Numbered from the stretch's first letter, positions 30,066 through 44,200 are shown. The stretch: DNA of 64,000 bases from Tetrahymena thermophila SB210 (GCF_000189635.1 NW_002476569.1:436727-500726), one strand, 5' to 3'. The notes: generated by a model not told the origin, from the sequence alone. Made by a program: numbers and translations.

Positions 30066-32539
30066 TCAGATTTTTCTTTTCTTTTAAACAGTATCTTTTA
30101 ACTCTGTTTTTCTTTCAGAATTAAAAATCTTTCTTCTAGGTGCTTTATCTTCCTTTTCTACAACTTATTCTTCTTCTTCCTCATCTTCATCTTCATCTTC
30201 ATCCTCATCTTCACTTTCCCATTCATTATCTTCATCATCATCGTCTTCTTCTTCTTCTTCCTCCTCCTCTAATGTGAATGGATCGTTATCGTATTCAAAT
30301 TCTAAATCTTATTTTAAAAACTCCTTCCACTCTTCATCATTAAGCAAACAAGCATCAAGTGTTTCTTTAATTTTTTTTTCATTTATTTATTTACCTATTA
30401 TTTATAATATAATTTATGAAATGTATTTTAAAACTTAAAAGTATTTAATAAAATCATTTTAGCATAATGAAATCTGACTTTATAAAACAAATAAAATAAT
30501 ATCAATAATATTATAGGGTCTGAAATCATGAAAAAAGTAAATTAAAATAATATGCAAAAAAAATAATGAAATATCATAATTTAAAAAATATGTGTAATTA
30601 GATTTTATTAATATTAACAAAAAATATTAATATCAAATCATATAAAAAAAATAAGAATATGATATCACTATAAATTCTATAAACCTAAGAAAATAAAATC
30701 TTTACCAATAAATACTAAAGATGTTTCTCTGTCTCCAATAACAGGATCGAATTTTAATTCAAAACTTGCATCATAATTTGGAATCTACTTTTTAGATTCT
30801 TCATCAAGAGTGCAAGAGAATATGCCTGCAATTTCAATTTTGTTCATCACTCCACTTTGCTACCATCCATAAAAATCACAAGAATTACTAGCAACCCAAA
30901 AGAATCCTTTTGATCTCCAAACGTCTTTGAAGATACCTTAATTTTTATTTTTAAATGCAGTTTTACGCTATTTTTTATAAATCTTTTTTGCTTTTTCTAA
31001 TTCTTCTTATGGAATTTCTTCTTCTTCATCTTCTTCTTCTACTTCAGCTTCATTTTATTCATCTTCTTAATTTTTTGAATCATCAGTGTTAGGTTTTAGT
31101 GTGCATGCAGTTTCTGCTTCATGCTATTAATATTTTGTTTTGAAATAGTTTAAGGTTTTATGAAATTGATAACTTTACATGCTTATGAGGATGGCCATGT
31201 TCATGTCCATGATGATTGTGATCATGCTAGTGTTCTTCGCCTTCTTAATTACTAGATGGAGCTATTGGAGTTGGATCTAAGTCTAAGAAGAAATTTTCTG
31301 ATAGCAGATTGTATAGTCTAACGTTATCAAAAGGTCTTTTTGCTTTGTATACAAAGCTTGTTATTCCATACTCGATAGTCTCTGGAGTCATTTAATATCT
31401 GTCTTAAGCAAGCCAGTGAGAGTTTTCCTTAGCCTTTTCAAAGTTGAATTTATTTGTATTAATTATTTCCTTGAGGTCTACTTGAGCGTATTTAGCTTTT
31501 ATGATTTTGGCATCTTTGTTAAGCTTTAAGCAAAGGCCTTCAATTTACTCCAACTACTTTTTACTAACCATGTCTATTTTGTTGATGATAATTACATCAG
31601 CGAATTCGAGCTAATCCACCATTAGTTCAGTAACTGTTCTTTCATCCATTTCAGAGGGCTTCTCAACAGCGAACTTTTCAGTTAGACTCTCATCAGTATT
31701 GAAGTAGTTAAAGAAGTTTGCAGCATCAACTACAGTAACACAAGTATCTAACTATGCATAGTCCTTCAAATACTTCAAAGCCTCTTTATTAGCTTCAGAA
31801 TCAGTATTCTCTTCCTCTTGAGGTAAATCAAAAGTGAATGTTTCAGCAACCTTTTTATGTAATTGATTAATTTATATTGTGGTATATAATTTAATTCAAT
31901 AATGGATTTTTTGTAATGCGAACAAATATTTAGATGATAAATAAAAATGAATTATTTATATTAAACAATTTTTAATATAATATTTTAATAAGAAATGTTT
32001 TTAATTTATAAATCAAAGTTAGAATAGAAATAATTATAACTTTTGGTTGTTTGTTTTTTTTTACTTTATAAATATATGTATAAATATTTAAAAGATTCTT
32101 AAATTTAAATTACTTGAATTGGCTCAGAGATACCAGTTGATTCTATGACTAAGTAATCAAATTGTTGGGTCTTAGCAAGATTGGCTACTTCAACTAATAA
32201 ATCTTCTCTTAGAGTGCAGCAGATACAACCATTTTGCATGGACACCATTTTTTCTTCTTGCTAGATGAGTTTTGAATCCTTTATCAATGCAGAATCTATG
32301 TTAAGCTCTGCCATATCATTAACTATCACAGCACATTTTAGATTTTCTTTGTTCTCTAGGATGTGTTTAAGCAAAGTTGTCTTACCACTTCCTAAGAAGC
32401 CACTGAGTACAGTAACAGGAAGTTTTTTTAGAAGCTATTTTAAAGTTTTAAATTTAGTATTTTTAGTAAATAAGTAAGCAAAAAGTAAATTTATGTGTTA
32501 GTTGGTAATTACTTCTTGAGTTTATGTTATGCTGCTCAT
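30066..32539 (-). CDS. COG0523/CobW-type GTPase with His-rich and acidic regions, 588 residues, 5 exons
   Basis: G3E-family GTPases of this type act as metal chaperones or insertases; zinc delivery is best supported for eukaryotic members. Exons: 32539..32513, 32434..32114, 31850..31179, 31123..30706, 30394..30066 (589 codons). Seen: P-loop GFLGSGKTT (21-29), metal-binding GCICC (78-82), ESTG, and NKID (206-209) for guanine. A His-rich stretch lies near 323-340 ([16 protein letters not shown]). After an acidic insert, a CobW C-terminal-like part follows with [11 protein letters not shown] and NEEWKEFL-like motifs. The tail is a long Glu/Asp run encoded by the TCTTCATC-type repeats on the + strand near 30160-30275. 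An in-frame upstream ATG (32739) would add about 67 residues; I prefer 32539 because splicing follows it directly, but the choice is uncertain. Confidence 0.92.
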
Positions 32540-32708
32540 TATTTAATTAATCTTACTTAATTCAGGAGTCACTAATAAAAAATCAAAATTAATTTAAAAT
32601 TTTGTTTCTTTTTTTCTTCTTTTTTTGTTTTTAATTTGGAATATTAAATTTGATTCATGAATGCCTCGAGAGTCACATACCTCGCTGTATTTAAATTGAA
32701 AAATAGTA

Positions 32709-32897
32709 TCAATTTGAACTTCTTTCATTTTAGCTTTTTGGATATTCATTTATTTCTTATAACTCACATACTTTTCTTGGTTTTACTTGTTATCGTCTTT
32801 ATGTGTGCTTTTATTCAAAAATACTAAAATTATTACGTATTAAATTACATTTTTTATATCTTTTCTTCCTCTATATGTATTTATCACAGAATTTCAT
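32709..32897 (-). CDS. Doubtful ORF upstream of the CobW-type gene
   Basis: ATG 32897 to TGA (32711-32709), 62 residues, very basic (QRKKRYKKC, TQRRQQVKPRK). The same frame is open upstream to about 33030 without another ATG. It overlaps a second open - strand frame (from ATG 32739) that continues in frame into the CobW-type start. The region is purine-rich on the - strand, as transcribed regions here usually are. It may be an upstream exon, an upstream ORF or chance. Confidence 0.2.
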
Positions 32898-33103
32898 CCA
32901 TCTAATTCCATCAAATATTTATACTAATTTTTCTTTCAAAGATAATTATATCTTTTTAATTTTCAGATTTTTAACATCATTAATGTATGTACAGTGATCA
33001 TCCAACAAATGATCAAATATAATTAATTTTCAATTAAATAAAATAAATAGAATAAAATTATATATATATATTTTTTTAGTTTAATTTCTTATACAATATA
33101 AAT

Positions 33104-33290
33104 ATATATTAGTTCATTTTTAAAGCATTAAAAGAAAAAGAATACTTAGCTGCTTATAATACAGGTAAATAAATTAAAAAAGGGACTGAAGGTGTTAAGG
33201 ACATAAGAAAATTTAATCCCAGAAAAAATGCTTTCCTTTTAATATTTTTAAAAAGAAAAAAATTAATGATCATGTACAGTTTATTTAAAA
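33104..33290 (+). pseudogene. Orphan coding-like segment
   Basis: One + strand frame reads as a plausible conserved-protein stretch (it includes EYLAAYNTG and GTEGVKDIRKFNPRK) with favoured ciliate codons (GCT, GGT, AAG, GAC). It lacks an ATG and reaches AT-rich sequence after about 33245. An AG acceptor-like site lies just before 33112. It could be an isolated exon, a gene remnant or a recent fragment insertion. The family is not recognised. Confidence 0.3.
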
Positions 33291-34429
33291 TAAAAAAACT
33301 AATATTTATTTAATTTATTTTTATACAAGGATAATCAATTTTATTTTTTAATTTTTGATTTCTGTAATTAGATTGTTAATGCTGATACTTTGCTTGGTCT
33401 TAAGATAAAATTAATTAATAAATATAAATACACTTAGATTGAATAGTCTCAAGTCTTATTATATTTAACATTTTTCTTCAAAATATAATTTTGCTTTTCA
33501 CTTATAAACAATTCTTCTTTATTTTTCAATAGGAATATTTATGGTTTTTTGTTTACTTTTTTATAATTTTCAATGAAAATTTATTCCAATTAATCTATTA
33601 TTAGATTTTAAATTTAATTCTGATTTTCAAAAAAAATTTAAGAAACAATTTTCATTTTTTATCAAACCTCTAAAATCCTAAAAATATCTTATTGACAAAA
33701 CATATCCATTAAAAAAAAGTTTACTAGTATCAATGATATTTAATTATCATGATGAATATTATTTAATTTAAAAGAGAATTAATTTATTTTTATGACTAAT
33801 AGTTAAAAAAGGAACAAGTTACTGCTCTAAAATGTAAAAATAAAATGCTTTTTAAACTGATAGAAAAAGTAGAAATGCAAAGATTAAATATAATAAAATA
33901 AATTATCACTAAATTATCTTTTAAAAATATTTATTTTTAAAATTCTTATTAAACAATTTTTGATATCTTTCATTTGCTTAACCAAAGATCATATTAAATG
34001 AGCTAAAAAATAATAAAAAGAAATAAATTTCCAAAATTTAGAGATAGAGAGAGATAAAGTGAATAATAGCAATAGAATAAATATTAAGAAAATTAACTAA
34101 TTAAATTACTAAAATATAGATCAATAAATTCCACAATAAAAATAAGAGAGTATTGGAGAAGGGTTATCAATTAAGCTTATTAGCATAAAAAGTTAGTTAA
34201 AGCAATATTAATTAATTTTAAATAATTAAACTAAATTTTTAAAGTTTTATTATTACCACAACAACTCTAATTATAAAAATCTAATTATTAAGAGTTATAA
34301 AAAAGTAATTTAAAAGAAATAGTTATTTCTTTGATCATTAATAATATTTAAAAAAACTGTATAATTAACTAAAATATAAAGAAATAGAAGATAAACCAAA
34401 CTACCTTTTACTAAAAAATAAGAAGTAAA
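33291..34429. other. AT-rich intergenic region
   Basis: About 1.1 kb of A/T-dominated sequence before the next + strand gene. No supported feature; a GA-rich patch near 34040 only. Confidence 0.55.
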
Positions 34430-36645
34430 ATGAACTATTCAAGGCTAGACCTTTTCTCAACTCCATTCTCATTTAATTTTGGAAATTAAGTGAAAAGAAA
34501 AGGGACTATTTATGGAGCAATTTTATCGCTATCAATACTGACCGTCTTCCTCGTTTACTCTTTGTATCTCTTTTACTTATACGCTAGTAATCAAATCAAT
34601 CCCACTTACGCTTGGCAAAGCTTCGTAACAGAAGAAACTATATAGGTTGACCTAAATGAAGACTTAGTAGGATTTAGATATGAATATGGTGTAAATCTCA
34701 ATCTTGATGATTTGCAAGCTCAACAAAATAAAACATATCTAGTATTTCTACCTTACTTTTTTTATCAAAATGGAACGGAATTTCAAATGATACCATTGAA
34801 TTACACTAAATGCACAAGTCCCAAATTGAAAGGGTTTAATTGCTTTGATTTTTCAACAATCAAAAATTATACTCTCATCTTAAATTCAATAGAAAATTTA
34901 TATTCATAACTTTATATTTTCATATACAAGTGCTAAGATACAGACTAATTAAAAACTTTTATTCCAAATAATTGTGTTGATAATGATGATGATTACAATT
35001 CTGTTATTTATAATCCTTATGCTGACTTTCTTATTAAACTATAGACATCTCAATATAACACCTCATCATAGTAAGCGTAAGTCAACTATAGAAATTCATT
35101 TGTATATATGGTAGGTAACTCATTTTAGTATTACTCATATAAAATTTAAAAGTAGACTACTTTTATTAAATCTGGTGCAATTATTCAAACTGAGAGATCT
35201 TTTTCTTCACCTATTTAATATGAAATATCTAACATTAACGAAGATAGATAAACTTTTATTTAAAACACTTAAGAAATGCAATATATGTAAATTAGTATTT
35301 AAATGGATGAAATAATATAACAAATATAAATTTAATACTTAAATTTACCTTAAATACTTGCTTAATGTAATAGTACTTTAGCACTTTTAGTGTGCATAGG
35401 TATTTTAGGAAGAAAAATCGCAGAAAGTTTTATGAGGCAAGACATTTTTCTTCTTTTATTGCAGAATATGTTTCATGGTACTTACGAGTCTATTTTGAAG
35501 AAAAATCACTTTATTGAGGAACAAGAAAATTTTGATAATTAAAATTTAATTTAAAAAAACGAAATTAAAGAGGATTAAAAAGAAGCAAACGAAAATGTGG
35601 AAGAAGATGAAAAAACTTCGAATAATAATGAAGGTATCTTTGTTCCTTCTTTTAAAACCAAATCAATAAATTTAGTTTATGATTAACACTAATAGCTTTA
35701 AAATTAAGAGCTCTTGACTAATTAAAATGATAATTAGTAGGATTTTATTTTAGAATAAGAGTTTACTAAAAAAATTGAGGAAAATAATAATAACTTTCCC
35801 TTAAAAAAGCGAACAACTGGAGAAGTATAACTCAACTCTAGAAATTTAGAAAAATCATATTCACAATATTAGTTTAAAAAAATATAGATTAATTAACCCA
35901 TCAATTTAAATGACTAAGATGTGAACTTTAAGAAAATATCTGAAGAGACGAATAGTTCTATAGTTTTAGGATAAACTTACTATTTGAGAAGATTATTATC
36001 AGAAAAATATTAAAAATAGCCATAAAAAGATAATTCTCTCTAAGTGAAAAATACTATAAAAAAAATAAAGGCTATGAAGGACAATTCTATTTTGAATGGT
36101 ATTCGTTAAAAAGTTTTTAAAATAAAGTAATGAATATTATTATTATTATTTCTATTTATTAATAAATTTTTACTTTTAAAAATAGAATTTTCAAGCAATG
36201 TGAGTATTAGAAATCTTAAGGATTAGATGCAGAAGATAAGCGAATTATTGATTAATATATTAATGAAAGCTTAGATATATTATAGATATATAGAGATCTT
36301 ATCTTTTTAAAAAAAGCTGTACTACTTCTCTTTAGCAAAGAGCAATTAGCTATGCTTCAACTTATTGGAATATCTTCTAATTTCTGTAAACAGCAGGTTA
36401 ACAGTGATAAAAATCTATAAGCTTAAGACTAAGGTTTTATATTTTTATTTTTTATTTTTTTATTTAAATTTATCTCTTTATTAAAAAAAGTAAAACCAAA
36501 AGAAATGAGTTACTTTGAAGAATAAATTTCTATTTTAAAAGATAGCCATAAATCAGAAAAATATATAATTTCTTTCTTTGATAAGCTAAAGTTGAACAAG
36601 GATCAAACAGAGGTGGATTAAAGAATACTGAACTCTTTGTAATGA
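34430..36645 (+). CDS. Two-helix membrane protein of a ciliate type, 699 residues, 3 exons
   Basis: Exons are 34430..36126, 36186..36433 and 36491..36645, stop TGA 36643-36645. A short cytoplasmic N-terminus (MNYSRLDLFSTPFSFNFGNQ) precedes a membrane helix at about residues 26-50. A region of about 250 residues with several Asn-X-Ser/Thr sites and Cys follows, then a second hydrophobic segment near residues 312-345 (LALLVCIGILG...). The long C-terminal half is Glu/Lys/Gln-rich and probably cytoplasmic. This layout is known to me as a widespread unannotated type in ciliates; the function is unknown. The last intron (57 bases) is a multiple of three and open in frame, so it could also be coding. 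Confidence 0.82.
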
Positions 36646-38207
36646 ATAATCTATTACAAAAATAAAATTTAATATATCTACTATAATATTTTATATTTGC
36701 GAGCAATTACTCAAAAACCATGAAACTCAAAAATTTAAATAAAAACTTTAAATTTGATGATTATTTTAATAATCAATAAGATAATTTTTTTATAAAGAGT
36801 ATGGTATACCTCTAATTAAATTCTTATTATACCAAATAAAAAAACATCAACTCCACTCATGTACAACTTTAGTTTTTTAGTAAATATATATATACCCATT
36901 GGATATAGCTTAAAAATATCTATATACTGAATAATTAATATTACAAATATAAAAAATTATTTAATTTAAAACTTCTTTAAATGAAGTGATTAAATGAATT
37001 AGTATAGATTCATTTTTTAATACTAATTGACATGAAACCAATTATTTTAAGTTTCTTGAATATATTTTTATAATTTAATTTCGTATTTTAATGTAAACAT
37101 TATTTGCTTGAATCAAATTTAGATATAAAGATATTCTGTTTAAACTCAAAAGGGAATAAAAACAAATTTTTAATTACAAATAATTACAAAATTCAGTAAT
37201 TTATTATTTTCTTGAATTCAAGCATATAAAAAAGAACCTTTGCACAGCTTAGTAATAAAAATAATATTTTTTTCAACTTTTTTTTAAATCAAAAATTAAT
37301 TCATACCTGATAGATTTTAAAAACAAATATCCTAACGATCAAAGTAGGATTTTAATACTAAAAATTAAATTTTATCAAATATACCTATTTTATTTTGATT
37401 TCATTAGTGCTTTTTTACTAAACATAAATAATATTGTTAATATTATCTTTTGTTCGGATTATTAAAAAAATTAGTATAATTTCAGGGTAAGATTAATTAT
37501 TTAAATTAATTTCAGGTTATTAGTTAATCAATGATTTTTATACAATTATGTGATGATTTATTTCATATAATTTTTTAAATTAGTTATGTTATAATTATTG
37601 GATAGTTGATGATATTTTTTACTTTAATATAAAAAATATTATTTTAATTTGTACTAAATATTTATTACTAATTTATATTAAAATACGAGTTTAAAAACAA
37701 TGAAATTTTTAATAATCTCTTATCATGATCCATTAACTTAACTATCATTATTAGAAACATTAGAATGAGAAAAGAAGACTTTGTAACAAATTTAACATCA
37801 AAGAATATATGAAAATAATATTTTATATTACAATTTTCTAAGTTTATTTAAAACCTACAAAAAATTTACTATTTGCATATAATTTTTACTAATTTTGATA
37901 ATCAAAAGGGTAAATTTGTGAATAATTAATTATTTATAAAAATTAGTGGAAAAAATTGATCTAACTCTATAGTATAGAACTCAACTTTTTAACTAGAAAT
38001 ATGATAAGTTAATTATTTGGATTTTTATTTAAATACATACGTTGAATTAATATAATTAATATACTTTAGTCATAAACAAATTAAAAAAAACCTAAAAGAT
38101 CAGTGAACAAAAAAGATTTAATTAAAAAGTCCTAAAATAACAAATAACAATAGAACTTTTAATACTACTTCTTCTACTTAAGACAATTCTATAATTAGAT
38201 CATTTAA
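36646..38207. other. AT-rich intergenic region
   Basis: About 1.56 kb between two + strand genes. No ORF with protein-like composition, repeat array or RNA gene was recognised. The promoter of the fibrocystin-L-like gene is expected near its 3' end. Confidence 0.55.
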
Positions 38208-41200
38208 ATGAGAGCCAGAATTTCAGCATGGCTCTTGTTCTTCTCTCTCCTTGTCACAAGTTAATATTTTATAAAAAATCAAAACAATTTTTTTAATTAA
38301 AATTTATTATTTTATTTATTCAATCTTAAGTTGTAAGTGTTTCCATTTTTCAAAAACTAATTATCTTTATAAAAAAAGGTTAAGCTGTTGAAATCGGTGC
38401 AGCTTAAAACTCAGTCAGGATTTTGTCAGTTTCTACTATCTTAGATACTGATAATGCCTAAAGATAAGGCTCTTTAAATGGTGGTACAAGAGTTTATATC
38501 AAAATGGTTGGTTAAGATAGTACCATGGCTTCAAATAATAATGTCTTAATAGGTCCTTATCCTTGTATTATACCAGGTATTAATGCTTTTTGACACTTAA
38601 ATATTTATTTGAAAATATTTTTTTTGTTATCAATTATCAAATACTTTAAATCTTCTTTTTGCCAATATTTTTTTTACTCCAAAATGAAATTTTTTACTCT
38701 TCTAACCATTTTAAATAACTAAATTAACTTTTTAAAAATTTTAAAAACTAATTAATATTTACAGTAGATAAAATGAATGTTAATAATTTAAATAGATATG
38801 GGCGTTAATGAAGTTTTTGTATCTTGCGTGACTACTGCTGCTTATGATAGTACTCAATAATGGAATCTTCCTGTTGTTGTCAATGTTGTGAATAGAAGTG
38901 CTTCATAATGTGCTTAAAATGATGCTTCTTTATGTACTTTCTCTTATTCTGGATCCTTTACTCCAATGGTAGATATTATATTTCCTCGTGCAGTGCTTCC
39001 TAAGTTTGATTTTGAATGGTGGGGAACTTTTAGAATATCAAATACAAAATAAATCACAAAGATGCTTGTTGGCTAATTGCTTTGTGACAGATTTAATTTA
39101 GGATTGAATGAAGATACTCCATATAATGGTAATTCTTATAGTCCATTATCTTGCTAAGTAGACTATTCTCATCCAGCAGGATTCTACCTTTCACAATTTA
39201 TTTCTGTTCCAGGCTAGGCTTCTAATTAAAGCCACCTAACTACTATTCGTTCCACTACTCTAGATTCTCCTTATGATATCTAGATTGTTTCTCAATAGCC
39301 ATCTTAGGGTGTTCAATAAAATATCACTTCATAAGGAGGTTACCTTACTATTTAGGCATCAAATATTCCAACAAATACATAGAATGTCACTGTAACTTGG
39401 AATAATGCAAATTGTTAAATTACAGATTAACAAATATCATCTGGTTATTTTACATGCGTATTACCTAGTGGTTTAAGTAATCCAACAATAGATCAAACCT
39501 TGCGTTACGAGTCTGGATCTGGAGTTCATTTGCAAGCTTATAATACTTCTTCATGGGATTTAAATGGTCTTATTAATCAATATAAAACAAACTTATCTTA
39601 ATTGACATTAGCCAATGAATCAATAATTCCATCTACTGAGTATTACTATGATTTAGACCCAAATATGGATAATCTTTAGAGGTAGTTCATTGTTCTTTAA
39701 GGTTACTTTAATCCTCCAAGAGATGGAAATTACTACTTCCATACTTCTTCCAGCTATTAAGCTTAAGTTTTGTTTTAATTTAGTGGAGACAGCACTATCG
39801 AGTCTACGATGACTACCATCAATACTATTACTTATGGAACCAACCTTAGAGATCCTTACTCTTAAAATTATGATCTGTAACAATCTACTTCAGATAGTAT
39901 TTCTTTGAAGAAAGGATAATCTTATTTCTTTAAAATATATGCCCTTGCATCGAGCGCTAGTAGCTTTTATCACAGCACAGGAGTAAGAATTCCATCAGGG
40001 AACACTAATAATTATATTAATACAGTAAGTTAACTATCTAGATTTAGGATTGATTACTAATTCACAAAAGAAGTAGTTTCAATAACATTTAAAGACAGAA
40101 CTACTGCTACAAAAACTACTTTTGGAATGAATTTCATTTACCCATATGGAGCTTAAATAAGTAAGCAAGCTTAGTAATGGGTAATAACAAGTTAGTAATA
40201 CAACAGAGATACTCCTTGTTCTACTATCATTTGGCACTTCAATGTCTATAGTGGAGCAAACAGCACATGTACTTAAACAGATGTCACAGATTCCAATAAC
40301 AATAAGATAGGTACTACATGGCAACTAACTTTTTAATATCATCGTCAATATGATGTATAGCCAACATTTGTTTTTAATAAAACTACAACAGATTCTCCTG
40401 TTTATAATGTTATCACTCCTGTAGGTCCTCCTTTATCAGGAACTTTCCGTTTAAAAATAAATGGTAACTATGTATAGATAAATAAAAGCCCTGATATCCC
40501 ATATAATATTTATGAATGGCAGCTTTGCTCTGGAATTTAACAAATTCTTCAAACCTCAAATATTGCATGCTCTCGTAACATTAACTTTGTAGATGGTTCT
40601 CAGTGGTATTTTGATTTTTATGGTATAACCTCAAAAATATTAGTAGAGGCTGAATCTTAATTAGTTGGTTAATCTGGAGCTATTAACCTCTACGTAGATA
40701 CTCTTAGATAAGCATCTAACTCCTACTTATACTATGCAGCAATAGAAAATGAATTAATTACTCAAAGATCAGCTTAACCTTATGCAGCAATAAAGGTTAA
40801 TGGCGTTTTAACTTTAGCTTCCTTAACAAATTAATAGCTTATTGTTAATGTCTTGAGTGATTCTTAAGCTATTAGTTATACCAAATTTGATGATGATAAT
40901 GCATCATCGACGTTAACCATAAGTGAAATTTAAGCAAATGGATTTAATCCAATTATTTCTAACTTTACAATTTATTATAACGGTATTAAATGTATAATTA
41001 CTACTCCACTTTCATCCACATTTTCAGGAACATTGAAAGCTACTTATCTAAGTAAAGTTGCAGGAATTTATAAGCCTGTAATTTTCTACCAATCAAATGG
41101 TATAGCTCTTTCAAGCTAAGTAAGTGCAGTAACTTAAAATCCTATAGTAACTTAACTCAGCTCGACTACCATTTACACTTATGGTGGTACAACTTTAACT

Positions 41201-44200
41201 TTAACTGGTAAATACTTCCCTAATTCTATTGATAATAACTTAAAAGTTACTTTTGGTTAAATTTCAGCAAGTATTTAATCTGCAACAAATACTTAAATAG
41301 TAGTCTTGAGTCCAAGTGGACTTTCAGAGGGTACTATTAGTGTAATAGTTACTTACAATGGATTAAGTAGCAATAGTGTTTCAGTGACAGTAAGCAATAA
41401 TAATGCAATAACATTAACTAATATTGATAAAAAACTAGCTTCTCCAGTTGATAAAACGCTAATTACCGTATAAGGAACTAATTTTGGTAATGATTCTTCA
41501 AAATTATAAGCCTTCCTAGATGCTGTAGACTCAAATGGTAACCTTGTTACTTATGGTAAATATTAAGTCAACGTAGTCACTGCTACCGATACAAAAATAT
41601 AAATTCTCCTTGGTGGAGGACTACCTGGTAAATACTAGCTCAGGGTTGTTTAAGTAGGATTTGGAAGTAACATTCCTACTGATGGAGTTGTTAACCTTAT
41701 TGAATATAATATTTTAATTAATTCTTTCAGTTTAAATAAAGTATCTGCTTATGGAGGAGCTTAGCTGATAATAAACGGAGTAAACTTTTCTTCTTCACTG
41801 ACTGACAACTAAGTTTTAGTTGTATATAGCAAAACAGATTCAGAAATTTGTATTTTATAAGCTGCTTCTTCTACTAGTATAACATGTACACTTCCTAACA
41901 TGTATTAGCATCTACCATTAGGAACCACTAGTGAATCTTTTGAGATAGAAGTTTGGGGAAAATTAATTGTTAAGGCTATTGTGGATCCTTCTTCTTCTTC
42001 ATTTACCCCATCAATCACTTTTGATTCAAGCTTAGGAATTTAAGTAGGTACAGTCAACAATTAATGGTAGCGTTTTAATTCTTAATATTCCATTAATGGA
42101 ACTAATATTCCAACAGATGCTAAGACCTTCTCAGTTATTATAATTGGATATGAAAATATTCCCATTACTATTAATTCTTCGAACTCAACTTTAGTAACAT
42201 ATACTACTCCAAATTTACCTTCAGGTGATTATAATATAGTTCTGCGCACTGTGGTTGGTGACAGCTCTTACTTGAAAATTACTATCCAAGAATATACCTA
42301 CCCCTTAGCATCTTCTTAACTTTACACCATTTCAAGCTAAGGAGCAGAAATAAGCTTAGTCATGTCAGGAAATATACCTGGATAAAATCCAATTTTTAAA
42401 TTCAATGGATTATAAGCTACTCTTCTGCAATACAACAATTCAACTGGCCAAGTAACAATAAGACTTCCTTCTAGTCCAGTTGGTTCAAACTATTAGTTGC
42501 TTTCTGTAAGAAGCCCTCTAGTACCTTTAACTGGCAAAGGGAATTTACCTTGGGTAACTCACTAAACAGCATTTACTGTCATAGCTCCAAACTGGAGTGT
42601 AAGTTAAGTTTAAGTAAACGGAAATATACTGAGTATTACTGGTAATGGCATAAGTGCTTTGAAATAAGCATATTTATAATAGAGCACAAATAATAATTAA
42701 TAAATTGTATCAACAAGCATTACAAGTTAGACTAACACAGGAGCTACTATAACTTTTGCAAATGCTCCAGCTGGAACTTACTAACTTTATTTATTAGATT
42801 CTTCTAATAATTATCCCTCTTTTTCTAATAACAGTAATTAGGTATAAATTAGCCTTTAAAATCTTTCTAGTTCATAAACCACTTCATCTTATGCTGGTGG
42901 ATAAACTTTGACAATAAATGGATCTGGATTTAATACAAACAATATCAGCCAAAATTTAGTTACTATTTGTGGAAACTAAGCTACTGTCTAAAGTGCTAGC
43001 TCTTCCTCTTTAGTAATAACTACTCCACCTGCTTATTCAGTTTAAGCTCTAAGTAATTATAAATTTCCTTCTGATTAAGTTAATCCATTAGCTGGATTCA
43101 CTACTTTTGGTAATGATCCTAATGGAAATTCTTAATATCTTGCAGATGGAGATTTGCTTTTTTACTATTCAAATTCCTAAGGAGGCTCTTGCTTTTGTGG
43201 TTTAAATTTTGGTACAACATATGTCGTTTTAAGTAAATTCTAATTATATCCTCGTTCATAAGGAGTGACTGATGCATCATTATTTTTTGGTACTGTTTTC
43301 CAAGGTTCAGTTGATGGTACTAACTGGGTAACACTTTTGACAATTGGAACTGATTTCCACTTAGGTAAAAACATGTATTTAATAGATACATTGGTTTCAA
43401 ATGTTTAATAAACTTAGAAAAAGAATCTTCAAGGAGCCTACACATAATTTAGATTATTTGATTAATCAGGTTTATCTAATTGCCAAATGGTAGAAATTTA
43501 ACTCTTTGGTTGGAAGAGAAGTGCAGTAGTTGAGAGCGGTACTACTCTTGCATGCCCTGTTTCAGTTTCTGTAAATGGCTCACCTATTTTCTCATTAGCT
43601 AATAATGTAATTTATGACTAATAAATAACTTACATAGTTCAATCAATTACCCCAAGTTATGGTAGTATTTCTGGTGGAACATTAGTAACAATAAGTCTAG
43701 ACAGAGCCCCTGATTCTTCAGCTAAAATATCAGTTTTTATTGACGGAATAATTTGCAGTGATCCAAAAATATCTTAATCATCAATTTCTTGTCAAACTGG
43801 ACCAAAATCTAGCTCTGCAAACTCTTCTTTAGTTGTATAAATAAACTCATATCTTGCAGTAAACAATGGAATAATTTTCTATTATGGAAACCTTTGGTCT
43901 AGCGCATCTACATGGGGTAATGATTTTGCTCCTATAGCAGGTGATATAGTTTATGTAAACAATGGAAAGAGCTTAATAGTAGATGTTCCATATGTAGGTA
44001 TTCTAAATACAATAGTTATATAGAATGCGAACCTTATTTTCGCTAATAATATGAACATCCATTTAGAAACTAATAGTATCTTAGTTTAATCAGGTAATGT
44101 AGTTATAGGTACTCAAAGCTCACCTGTGACTGGTAATGTAAGAATTACACTTTACGGATAGTAGTCAGACAAATAATTCCCTACAGTAGGTAACAAAGGT

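Noticed and set aside
30160-30275. TCTTCATC-type microsatellite as an independent repeat
   Set aside because: On the - strand it is an in-frame Glu/Asp tail of the CobW-type protein, so it is coding low complexity.
32265-32477. 70-codon + strand ORF
   Set aside because: Antisense to the P-loop exon of the CobW-type GTPase.
33058-33090. TA-rich run as an origin or centromere-like element
   Set aside because: Short AT dinucleotide runs are common throughout this AT-rich window and nothing else supports a special role.
39653-40324. Two - strand ORFs
   Set aside because: Antisense to the fibrocystin-L-like exon; the + strand frame carries the PA14-like region here.
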